Positions 16,405 to 23,896 of a DNA stretch of 64,000 nucleotides are shown here, one piece after another. Below the pieces are notes generated by a model, which made no database searches, had not been told where the DNA came from, and saw nothing but the letters and a program-made list of their open reading frames with translations. A program made the position numbers and the translations under genes. How positions within the stretch are numbered: the first letter of the stretch is position 1; every line of letters begins with the position of its first letter. This DNA is from Actinotalea soli (GTDB taxonomy: Bacteria > Actinomycetota > Actinomycetes > Actinomycetales > Cellulomonadaceae), in assembly GCF_017565425.1 (NCBI RefSeq), contig NZ_JAGEMK010000008.1:62001-126000 (forward strand), in the 5' to 3' direction.

Positions 16405-17268
16405 TCAGGTGAGGGCGGTCCAGATGAGGAGCATCGTGACGAAGAAGCCGACGACGTAGTTCGCGCCGAGGAACTGGCGCCAGCCACGGTTGGCGGTCTC
16501 GGCCTCGGCCTCGGTGACCGATCGATAGGGCCAGCACAGCACCACGTAGGGCAGCACCAGCAGGCCGGCGAGGGGCCCGGGCCACGGGACCGCGATCATC
16601 AGCAGCCCGGCCGCGACGTAGCAGGCGAGGGCGAAGCGCACCGTGGTGCGCGGGCCCAGCACCGTGGCGATCGAGGAGATGCCCCCCTCGCGGTCCGCCG
16701 TGACGTCCTGCACGGCGCCGAAGGCCTGGCTCGCCACCCCCCAGAGGAAGAAGGCCGCGAGGATCAGCCACGTGCCGCGCCCGATGGGCTCCCCGGCGAG
16801 GACCAGGCCGTACAGGGCCGGGGAGGCGAAGTGGGTGCTCGAGGTGAGCGAGTCCAGGACGGGCCGCTCCTTGAACCGCAGCCGGGGCGCCGAGTACGCG
16901 ACCACCGCGAAGAGCGACCCCGCGAGCACCAACCAGGAGGCCGGCGACCCGACCGTCACGAGCCACACGACGAAGGGCACCGGCAGCAGGGTCGCGGCCA
17001 GGAGCGTGGTGCGGTGCAGACGACGGTCGAGCAGCGCCCCCTCGACCCCGCCCTTGCGCGGGTTCTTGAGGTCGGACTCGTAGTCGAAGACGTCGTTGAT
17101 CCCGTACATCAGCAGGTTGTACGGGATGAGGAAGAACAGGGTCCCGACCACGAGGACGACGTCGACCTCGCGCGTCACCATCACGTACGCCGCGGCGAAG
17201 GGGTACGCGGTGTTGACCCAGCTCAGCGGACGTGAGCTGAGGGTCAGCTGGCGCAACGTCTCGGTCAT
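16405..17268 (-). CDS. crtEb: UbiA-family lycopene elongase
   Basis: The 287-residue protein has about eight or nine membrane helices and the UbiA aspartate motif NDVFDYESD (Asn58 to Asp66), with a second acidic loop at AVQDVTADREGG. At the end of a crtI-crtYe-crtYf series, such proteins are lycopene elongases, which add two C5 prenyl units to lycopene to give the C50 flavuxanthin-type skeleton. The ATG at 17268 follows GGGAGG and overlaps the crtYf stop by 4 bp. The same cluster end is known from Corynebacterium glutamicum. Confidence 0.9.
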   Translation of the reverse strand: MTETLRQLTLSSRPLSWVNTAYPFAAAYVMVTREVDVVLVVGTLFFLIPYNLLMYGINDVFDYESDLKNPRKGGVEGALLDRRLHRTTLLAATLLPVPFVVWLVTVGSPASWLVLAGSLFAVVAYSAPRLRFKERPVLDSLTSSTHFASPALYGLVLAGEPIGRGTWLILAAFFLWGVASQAFGAVQDVTADREGGISSIATVLGPRTTVRFALACYVAAGLLMIAVPWPGPLAGLLVLPYVVLCWPYRSVTEAEAETANRGWRQFLGANYVVGFFVTMLLIWTALT

Positions 17269-17630
17269 GCCTCGTCCTCCCGACGACGCCGGCCCAGCAG
17301 GTGCCACAGCGCAGGGAGCAGCAGCACCGCAGCCACCGAGTACGCGAAGTCCTCGATGGGGGCGACCCCGATGCTCCAGCCGATCCGCTGCTCGTCGTCG
17401 TAGGCCACCAGGCCCGAGCGGATCATGAGGTTGTCGAAGACCGCCGTCATGACCAGCAGCACCACGGTCGTGATGCCCAGGGCCCGCAGCGAGGGCCGGG
17501 TCCGCACCCGCCCCGCACCCGCCCGACCGGCACCCGCCCCGCCCGCGCGACGCCCACCCCACCACCACGCGAGCCCGAGCACAGCCAGGGCGACCGGCAG
17601 GAAGATCGCGTTGATCACCAGGTAGGTCAC
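17265..17630 (-). CDS. crtYf: C50 carotenoid cyclase subunit (CrtYf/CrtYh type)
   Basis: The 121-residue membrane protein has three predicted helices and the lycopene cyclase-domain motif PIEDFAYS near residue 90. It would form a heterodimer with the subunit encoded just upstream to cyclise the ends of the C50 chain. Small gamma and epsilon cyclase subunits look alike at this level, so the ring type cannot be told. The GTG start overlaps the upstream gene by 4 bp. A Gly/Ala/Arg-rich loop at about residues 28-45 is unusually basic. Confidence 0.85.
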   Translation of the reverse strand: MTYLVINAIFLPVALAVLGLAWWWGGRRAGGAGAGRAGAGRVRTRPSLRALGITTVVLLVMTAVFDNLMIRSGLVAYDDEQRIGWSIGVAPIEDFAYSVAAVLLLPALWHLLGRRRREDEA

Positions 17631-17980
17631 CGACCCACCTCCGCAGCCCGACCCCGCCGACCCTGACTCCGGGCCGCGAGCACGTGCCCGGCCCCGGCGT
17701 ACAGGTTCATCGTGAGGTAGCAGAGCAGGGTGAGGAAGCCGATCTCCTCGACCGGGAGCTCGGGGGCGAGCTGGAGCCCGGTCATGAACTCGGTCTCCCC
17801 GCGGAAGAACACCCCGGTCGCGATGCCGACGAGGTCCCACACGACGAAGAACAGCACCCCCGCGACGAGCACGACGGCGGCGCGGCGCGCGTCGGCGAAG
17901 AAGAAGAGCCGGAACCGGTGGTCGAGGACCACCATCCCCGTGATCGAGATCAGGAGCGCGACGCCGTAGGCGAAGCTCAT
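17627..17980 (-). CDS. crtYe: C50 carotenoid cyclase subunit (CrtYe/CrtYg type)
   Basis: The 117-residue protein has three membrane helices and the cyclase motif LPVEEIGF. Like its partner it is one half of a heterodimeric carotenoid cyclase of the CrtYc/CrtYd superfamily. Its start overlaps the crtI stop by 4 bp and its stop overlaps the crtYf start by 4 bp, so the two subunits are translationally coupled. The product forms the rings of decaprenoxanthin- or sarcinaxanthin-like pigments. Confidence 0.87.
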   Translation of the reverse strand: MSFAYGVALLISITGMVVLDHRFRLFFFADARRAAVVLVAGVLFFVVWDLVGIATGVFFRGETEFMTGLQLAPELPVEEIGFLTLLCYLTMNLYAGAGHVLAARSQGRRGRAAEVGR

Positions 17981-19662
17981 GCGGCCCCCGCCGGCGGAGG
18001 CTGACCCGGCCCGGGGGCGACGACGTGGCGCGGCGGGGCGAGGGGTTCGGGCAGCGGCCCGGTCGAGGTGTCCCCGCGCAGCCTCTTGACCACGAGCTCG
18101 GCGCTGATGAGGCACATGGGCAGCCCGATCCCGGGGATCACCGACCCACCCGCCAGGTAGAGGCCCTCGACGCGCCGCGAGACGTTGCCGGCCCGGAACA
18201 TCGCGCTCTGCCGCAGGGTGTGCGCCGGGCCCAGGGCGGTGCCGCGCCAGGAGTTGAGGTCCCCGGCCCAGTCCCCCGGGCCCACGGTGCGCCGCACGAC
18301 GACGCGCGCGGCGAGGTCCGGGATCCCGGCCCAGGCGGCGAGCTGGGAGATGGCCGCGTCGGCGACCTTCTCGACCCAGGGGTCCCCCGCGCCGTCGATC
18401 CCGCCACGGCCGAGCCGCTCGTCGGGCGGCACGGGCACCAGCACGACGACGTTCTCGTGGCCCGCGGGCGCCGCGTCGGGATCGGTCGCGGTCACCCGGG
18501 AGACGTACACCGAGGTCGGGTCGGGCATGACGACGGGGCCCTCGTCGCGCGGGGCGAAGATCCGGTCGAAGGTCTCGTCCCAGTTCTCGGCGAAGAACAG
18601 GCTGTGGTGGGCGAGCTCGGGCAGCTCGCCCTCGACGCCGAGGTAGATCATCACGGTGCTGGGGCCGGGCACCTGCTTGTCCCACCAGCGCCGCGAGTGG
18701 CTGCGCAGGTGCGGCGGCAGCAGGTCCCGCTCGGTGTGGTGCAGGTCCGCGGTCGAGACGACGACCTCGGCCGCGAGCTCGTGGACGCCCTCGCTGTCGC
18801 TGTACCGGACCCCGGTGGCGCGGGCCTTGCGGTGCCCGGGCAGGCCACGGCGCTCGCTGCCGCCGACCCGGCCCGTGGGCTCGGTGGTGATCGCGAGCAC
18901 CTCGGCCCCGGTCCGCACCTCGACCCCCTCGGCGATCGCGAGGTCACGGATCGCGGTGATGAGGGTGCCGAAGCCGCCCTGCGGGTAGAGCACGCCGTCG
19001 ACCAGGTCCAGGTGGCTCATCAGGTGGTACATGCTCGGCGTGAGGCTCGGGGCCGAGCCGAGGAACACCGCGGGGTAGCCGAGGATCTGGCGCAGCCGGG
19101 TGTCCTGCGCGGTGGCGTGGATGCGCTTCTCGAGGGACTGGGTGAGCAGCTTGGCCAGGCGCGGAGCGCGCGTCGTCACGTCGGCCTTCGCGAGGGGCAG
19201 CAGCGAGGCGAAGGTCGTGTAGAGGAAGTACTGCAGGGCCGTGGTGTACGTGTCCGAGGCCGAGTCGAGGTACTCGCGCAGCCTCGCGCCGGCCCCGGGC
19301 TCGACCTCCTCGAAGAGGCGCACGGCGTCCTCGACGTCGGAGCGCACGTCCAGCGGGTCGTGCTTCTCGTAGTACACCCGGTAGGCAGGGTCCAGGCGCA
19401 CCAGGTCGAGCTGCTCGGCGGTGGTGGTGCCGAGCAGCTGGAAGAAGTGGTCGAAGACCTCGGGCATCAGGTACCAGGAGGGCCCGATGTCGAAGGTGAA
19501 CCCGTCGGACTGCCAGGTGGCCGCCCGTCCGCCGACGTCCTCGCGGGCCTCGAGCAGGGTCACCTGGTGGCCCTCGCGCGCGAGGAGCGCCGCGGTCGCG
19601 AGCCCCGAGATGCCCCCGCCGATGACGACGGCGGTGCGGTCGGGAGCGCCGTGCCGAGTCAT
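17977..19662 (-). CDS. crtI: Phytoene desaturase
   Basis: The 561-residue flavoprotein has an N-terminal dinucleotide-binding motif (VVIGGGISGLATAALLAREG) and the CrtI sequence GGRAATWQSDGFTFDIGPSWYLMP. The C-terminal signature GGSVIPGIGLPMCLISAELV is typical of bacterial desaturases. It introduces four double bases' worth of desaturation steps to convert phytoene to lycopene. It follows crtB with a 4-bp overlap. The length agrees with the usual CrtI, apart from a short Pro-rich C-terminal tail. Confidence 0.96.
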   Translation of the reverse strand: MTRHGAPDRTAVVIGGGISGLATAALLAREGHQVTLLEAREDVGGRAATWQSDGFTFDIGPSWYLMPEVFDHFFQLLGTTTAEQLDLVRLDPAYRVYYEKHDPLDVRSDVEDAVRLFEEVEPGAGARLREYLDSASDTYTTALQYFLYTTFASLLPLAKADVTTRAPRLAKLLTQSLEKRIHATAQDTRLRQILGYPAVFLGSAPSLTPSMYHLMSHLDLVDGVLYPQGGFGTLITAIRDLAIAEGVEVRTGAEVLAITTEPTGRVGGSERRGLPGHRKARATGVRYSDSEGVHELAAEVVVSTADLHHTERDLLPPHLRSHSRRWWDKQVPGPSTVMIYLGVEGELPELAHHSLFFAENWDETFDRIFAPRDEGPVVMPDPTSVYVSRVTATDPDAAPAGHENVVVLVPVPPDERLGRGGIDGAGDPWVEKVADAAISQLAAWAGIPDLAARVVVRRTVGPGDWAGDLNSWRGTALGPAHTLRQSAMFRAGNVSRRVEGLYLAGGSVIPGIGLPMCLISAELVVKRLRGDTSTGPLPEPLAPPRHVVAPGPGQPPPAGAA

Positions 19663-20531
19663 GCCGGGACCGCCGTCGCGCGCAGGGCCTGGGCCGCGAC
19701 CCGGAGCTTGACCGGCCCGGGCACCCGGATGCGCGTGCGGGCGATCTCGACGGCCGGGGTGGCCGCGAGGCGGCTGGTCAGCTCGGCGAACAGGCCGTAG
19801 GCGACGCCGACGGCGCGGCGCGCGGGACGGGGCAGCTGGGGCAGGGCGGTGGCGGCGACCCTCAGGTCGGTGTCGATGTCAGCCAAGATCTCGGCCTTCT
19901 GCTCCTCGGTCAGGTGGGCGGGGTCGACGTCGACGAAGTAGCTGCGGCCGAGGCGGTCCGCGTCGTCGGCGAGGTCCCGCAGGAAGTTGATCTTCTGGAA
20001 GGCGGCGCCCAGGGCCCGCGCCCCCGGGGTCAGCTCGGCGTAGCGCGCGTCGCGGACCGCCGCGGGCTCGTCGAGGAGGAAGACGCGCAGGCACATCAGC
20101 CCGACCACCTCGGCGCTGCCGTAGATGTACGCGGCCAGGCTCGCGGCGTCGTGCGCCGTCTGCTCGAGGTCCATCCGCATCGAGGCGAAGAAGGGCACCG
20201 TGAGGTCGGCGCCGAACCCCGCCGTCCGCGCCGTCCGGGCGTAGGCGTGGACCAGCACATTGGTGCTGTAGCCGACCTCGACGGCCTCGAGGGCCTCCTC
20301 CTCGAGCCGGTCGAGCAGCCGGCGCGCGGTGGTGACGTCGCCCCCGGCCTCGGCCGTCGCGCCGTCGACCACCTCGTCCGCGAGACGCACCAGGGCGTAG
20401 ACGTTGCGGATGTGGGTGCGGCTGCGTGCGTCGAGCAGACGCGTGGCGAGGCCGAAGCTCGTCGAGTACTCGCGCACGACGAGGTCGGCCGAACGCTCAG
20501 CCACAGCGTCGTACAGGTCGAGCCTGCTCAC
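19659..20531 (-). CDS. crtB: Phytoene synthase
   Basis: The 290-residue protein contains the two aspartate-rich motifs of squalene/phytoene synthases: VRLADEVVDG near residue 50 and LRDLADDADRLGRSYF near residue 190. YSTSFGLATRLL lies near the N terminus. It condenses two geranylgeranyl diphosphates into phytoene. The GTG start at 20531 overlaps the crtE stop by 4 bp and its stop overlaps the crtI start, both consistent with coupled translation. Confidence 0.96.
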   Translation of the reverse strand: MSRLDLYDAVAERSADLVVREYSTSFGLATRLLDARSRTHIRNVYALVRLADEVVDGATAEAGGDVTTARRLLDRLEEEALEAVEVGYSTNVLVHAYARTARTAGFGADLTVPFFASMRMDLEQTAHDAASLAAYIYGSAEVVGLMCLRVFLLDEPAAVRDARYAELTPGARALGAAFQKINFLRDLADDADRLGRSYFVDVDPAHLTEEQKAEILADIDTDLRVAATALPQLPRPARRAVGVAYGLFAELTSRLAATPAVEIARTRIRVPGPVKLRVAAQALRATAVPA

Positions 20532-21634
20532 CGGCGGCACCGGGCCTCCTCGACGTGAGCCAGCACCGTCTCGAGGGAGCCGTCGACCTGGTCCACCACC
20601 GCACCCACCACAGGGGCGAGAGTACGGGGCAGCACCCCCAGGGAGGCGCGGACGCTCTCGAGGTCGGCCCGCACGTGGTCGGCCACCATCCCGGGGGCCG
20701 CGCTGCGGGCGAGGGCGACGCGCAGCCGGTCCGCGGTCGCGGCGTCGAGGTCCGCGCGGCCGAAGTCGGGCTCGATCTCGGACCACTCGGGCAGGGTGCG
20801 GGCGTGCAGCACCAGGGCGGTGAGCTTGCCCTCGCGCAGGTCGCTCACGTTGGACTTGCCGATCAGCTCCTCGGGGGCGAAGACGCCCAGCAGGTCGTCG
20901 ACCAGCTGGAAGGCGCGGCCGAGCATGCGTCCGATGCGGTCGAGCTCGCGCAGGACGTCGGCCCCTGCCCCGGCGATGATCGCCCCGGCCCGCAGGGGGG
21001 CGCGGAAGGAGTACATCGCGGTCTTGGACTCGCAGACCAGCAGGGCCTCGCGCAGTCCCGGGGCCCCGATGCCCAGACCGAAGGCGGTGTCGTCGAGCTC
21101 GCCGCCCGCCGAGACCAGCAGGGTCTCGTCCATGAGGTCGAGCAGGGCGGTGCGGCGGCGCTCGCACAGCCCGACGCCGGCGACCAGGCGGTGCGCGCGG
21201 CTGAGCGCGAGGTCCCCCGCGAGGACGGCCGCTGCCTCGGACCAGCGCTGCGCGCGCTCGTCGTCGGCCCCGGTGGCCAGGGCCGAGGCGCGCATGGTGG
21301 CCGCGAGGTTGGGCTCGCCGCGGCGCACGGTGTCCCGGTCGATGAGGTCGTCGTGGATGAGGAAGGCCGTGTGCAGCAGCTCGAAGGCCGCCGCGACGGG
21401 GACGGCGTCCTCGAGGGCCGTGCCGCCCAGGGCCCGGTGGGTGCCCAGGACGATCGAGGAGCGGAACCGCTTGCCCCCGCAGACGCTGCGCTCGATCTCC
21501 GACCACAGCCGCTGGTAGTCCGAGCCGAAGGCCCCTGCCTGCTCGCGCGCCCCGCCCAGCACCTCGCGCAGCAGGTCCTCGACCCGCTGGTCCGGGCTGG
21601 TGGCCTGCGCGGCCCGTGGGGCGGTCATGGTCAT
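20528..21634 (-). CDS. crtE: Geranylgeranyl diphosphate synthase
   Basis: The 368-residue polyprenyl synthase has a first aspartate-rich motif HDDLID (Asp95, Asp96, Asp99) followed by RDTVRRGEPN, a GGKRFR motif, and a second motif LVDDLLGVFA in which the last Asp of DDxxD is Gly, as in many actinobacterial CrtE/IdsA proteins. It extends farnesyl or shorter diphosphates to C20 for crtB. The first ATG at 21634 overlaps the idi stop; a second in-frame ATG lies two codons later. Confidence 0.94.
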   Translation of the reverse strand: MTMTAPRAAQATSPDQRVEDLLREVLGGAREQAGAFGSDYQRLWSEIERSVCGGKRFRSSIVLGTHRALGGTALEDAVPVAAAFELLHTAFLIHDDLIDRDTVRRGEPNLAATMRASALATGADDERAQRWSEAAAVLAGDLALSRAHRLVAGVGLCERRRTALLDLMDETLLVSAGGELDDTAFGLGIGAPGLREALLVCESKTAMYSFRAPLRAGAIIAGAGADVLRELDRIGRMLGRAFQLVDDLLGVFAPEELIGKSNVSDLREGKLTALVLHARTLPEWSEIEPDFGRADLDAATADRLRVALARSAAPGMVADHVRADLESVRASLGVLPRTLAPVVGAVVDQVDGSLETVLAHVEEARCRR

Positions 21635-22197
21635 GGTCTACCCGCTGTCGGCCCCGCAGGCTCCCCCGCCAGCATCGCGAGGCTCAGGTCCGCGGCGTGC
21701 TCGACCAGCCACGGGCTCAGGGCCCAGTGCGCGACCGCGACCACGTGGTGCAGGTCCTCGGGGCGGATCCACGCGACGTCCATGACCTCGTCGGGGTTCG
21801 GCAGCGGGGCGCCACCGGTCCGCGCGGTGTAGACGGGGCAGATCTCGTTCTCGACGATGCCCGAGGCGTCGACCGCGCGGTAGCGGAAGTCCGGCAGCAC
21901 GAGCTCGACGTCGGTCACGGTGAGGCCGAGCTCGAACTCGGCGCGGCGTCGGATCGCGTCCTCGAAGGACTCGTCCGGGCCGGGGTGCCCGCACACCGAG
22001 TTGGTCCACACCCCGGGCCAGGTCTTCTTGCTCAGCGCGCGACGCGTCATGAGCAGGCGCCCCTCGCCGTCGATCACGTGGCAGCTGAAGGCCAGGTGGA
22101 GATGGGTGTCCGCGGTGTGCACGGAGGCCTTGTCGGCGGTGCCGATGCGCGCACCGTCGTCGTCCAGAAGAACGACAGTCTCCGTCGTGGGGGGCAC
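21631..22197 (-). CDS. idi: Isopentenyl-diphosphate delta-isomerase (type I)
   Basis: The 188-residue Nudix-fold enzyme has catalytic Cys69 in TNSVCGHP, metal ligand His71, the RRAEFELGL Nudix-like helix and a second conserved Glu in VENEICPVY. It equilibrates isopentenyl and dimethylallyl diphosphate, supplying starter units for crtE. As first gene of the pigment operon it couples precursor supply to carotenoid synthesis. The GTG at 22197 is the start, and a 14-bp palindrome lies 56 bp upstream. Confidence 0.95.
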   Translation of the reverse strand: MPPTTETVVLLDDDGARIGTADKASVHTADTHLHLAFSCHVIDGEGRLLMTRRALSKKTWPGVWTNSVCGHPGPDESFEDAIRRRAEFELGLTVTDVELVLPDFRYRAVDASGIVENEICPVYTARTGGAPLPNPDEVMDVAWIRPEDLHHVVAVAHWALSPWLVEHAADLSLAMLAGEPAGPTAGRP

Positions 22198-22252
22198 GTG
22201 CTACCTCTCGTCGCCGGACCGGACAGCCTCGTCAGGGAGATCGACTCACATC

Positions 22253-22266
22253 CTCAGCATGCTGAG
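22253..22266. promoter_or_regulatory. Palindromic operator candidate upstream of the carotenoid operon
   Basis: CTCAGCATGCTGAG is a perfect 14-bp palindrome in the 216-bp space between idi and the divergent glycosyltransferase gene. It is 56 bp from the idi start, where a repressor could act. No regulator gene is adjacent, so the binding protein is unknown. Confidence 0.45.
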
Positions 22267-22413
22267 CATATTCGACGTCGCCCCGCTCGCGCGCGCGATG
22301 CCGCTCTCGCGTTGGCACAGGACACCACGAGCACGGCGACCTGTCGAGGCGAACACAGCAGTGCGCGGGCTCGCAGGGCCGGCGCACGCACCACGAGGAG
22401 GCAGGATGGCCCC

Positions 22414-23169
22414 GTGCCCCTGACCCTCTCGGTCGTCATCCCCGCCAAGGACGACGCCCCCGCCCTCGAGCGCTGCCTCACCCTCCTCGACGCCCAGACC
22501 CTGCCGCCCCTCGAGGTGGTCGTCGTCGACAACGGCTCCCGCGACAGCACCGCCGAGGTCGCCCTGGCTCACGGCGCACGTGTGGTCCCCGAGCCGGCCC
22601 GCGGCATCCCCGCGGCCGCCGCCACCGGCTACGACGCGGCCCGGGGCGAGGTCGTCGTCCGGTGCGACGCGGACTCCCGCCCCCCGGCGGACTGGCTCGT
22701 CCGCATCGCGCGGGCCTTCGAGGACTCCCCCGAGCTCGAGGCCCTCACCGGCTCGGGGGACTTCTACGACCTGCCCCCGGGCCGCTCGAGGCTGCACGGG
22801 CGCCTGTACCTGTGGTCCTACTACGTGACCATGCACGCCGCCCTCGCCCACCGGCCGCTCTGGGGCTCGAACATGGCGATGCGCCGCTCCCGCTGGGAGG
22901 CGGTGAGTGCCGAGGTGCACCGCACCGACCCCGAGCTGCACGACGACGTCGACCTGTCCTTCGTGCTGGGGCCGCGCCTGGTCGTGCGCTACGACCCGAC
23001 CCTGCGGGTGGGCGTCTCCGGCAGGTCGCTGCAGGGCGGGGAGCTGCTCCGACGACGGTTCCGTCGCGCGTTCCGCACCCTGGCCGTCAACTGGCGGGAC
23101 ACCCCGCCGTGGTCGCGGTGGGCCCAGCGGCTGGGGCCTGCCCGCGCTGGTTCGCCCCCGCGGGCTTAG
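22414..23169 (+). CDS. Family 2 glycosyltransferase
   Basis: The 251-residue protein has a GT-A fold: SVVIPAKDDAPALERCL and VVVVDNGSRDSTAEVA at the N terminus, the metal/nucleotide-sugar DxD region as VVRCDADSRPP, and a later acidic ELHDDVDLSF. There are no clear membrane helices. It could transfer sugar to a lipid, polysaccharide or carotenoid. Its position divergent from the C50 carotenoid operon makes pigment glycosylation possible but unproven. The GTG start at 22414 fits the beginning of the fold; GAGGAGG lies 12 bases upstream. Confidence 0.83.
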   Translation: MPLTLSVVIPAKDDAPALERCLTLLDAQTLPPLEVVVVDNGSRDSTAEVALAHGARVVPEPARGIPAAAATGYDAARGEVVVRCDADSRPPADWLVRIARAFEDSPELEALTGSGDFYDLPPGRSRLHGRLYLWSYYVTMHAALAHRPLWGSNMAMRRSRWEAVSAEVHRTDPELHDDVDLSFVLGPRLVVRYDPTLRVGVSGRSLQGGELLRRRFRRAFRTLAVNWRDTPPWSRWAQRLGPARAGSPPRA

Positions 23170-23179
23170 CGTGGGAGGC

Positions 23180-23875
23180 ATGCGCATCGTCATCGCCGGA
23201 GGCCACGGGAAGATCGCCATGCACCTGAGCCGGATGCTCGCCGCCCGCGGCGACACGGCCGTGGGGCTGGTCCGCAACCCTGACCACGTTCCCGACCTCG
23301 CCGCGATCGGCGCGGAGGCCGTGGTGCTCGACCTCGAGCACAGCACGCCGAGCGAGGTGGCGGCGGTGCTCGACGGCGCCGACGCGGTGGTCTTCGCCGC
23401 CGGCGCCGGCCCGGGCTCGGGCCCCGCCCGCAAGGACACGGTCGACCGCGCGGCCGCGGTGCTCCTGGCCGACGCCGCCGAGCAGGCCCAGGTGCGCCGC
23501 TACCTGCTGGTCTCCTCGATGGGGGCCGACGAGGCCGACCAGGTCGAGGACGAGACCTTCCGCGCCTACCTCGAGGCCAAGCACGCCGCCGAGGTCGAGC
23601 TGCGCACGCGGGACCTGGACTGGACGATCCTGCGTCCCGGCGGGCTGACCGACGACGCCGGCACCGGCCACGTGACCCTCGAGGCGAGCGTCCCGCGCGA
23701 GCAGGTGCCCCGCGAGGACGTCGCCGCCGTGCTCGTCGGCATGCTCGACGAGCCTGCGACGTCGGGGCTCACGCTCGAGCTCGTGTCCGGTGAGGACCTG
23801 GTCGATGCGGCCCTGCAGGCCGCGTCACGGGGTGAGCCGGGAGACGGGTCCGCGGAGGCCGTCGCGGAGGGGTGA
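23180..23875 (+). CDS. NAD(P)H-binding (NmrA/SDR-like atypical) protein
   Basis: The 231-residue protein starts with a Rossmann motif, MRIVIAGGHGKIAMHLSRML. It also has VVFAAGAGPGSG, YLLVSSMGAD and LDWTILRPGGLTDDAGTG, the pattern of small single-domain atypical SDR proteins such as YwnB/HSCARG types. An active-site Tyr-x-x-x-Lys is seen as AYLEAK. It probably reduces or binds a small metabolite; the substrate is not evident. It lies 10 bp after the glycosyltransferase gene, with GGGAGG before its ATG. Confidence 0.83.
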   Translation: MRIVIAGGHGKIAMHLSRMLAARGDTAVGLVRNPDHVPDLAAIGAEAVVLDLEHSTPSEVAAVLDGADAVVFAAGAGPGSGPARKDTVDRAAAVLLADAAEQAQVRRYLLVSSMGADEADQVEDETFRAYLEAKHAAEVELRTRDLDWTILRPGGLTDDAGTGHVTLEASVPREQVPREDVAAVLVGMLDEPATSGLTLELVSGEDLVDAALQAASRGEPGDGSAEAVAEG

Positions 23876-23896
23876 GGACGCGGGCGCCGGCGCCCG

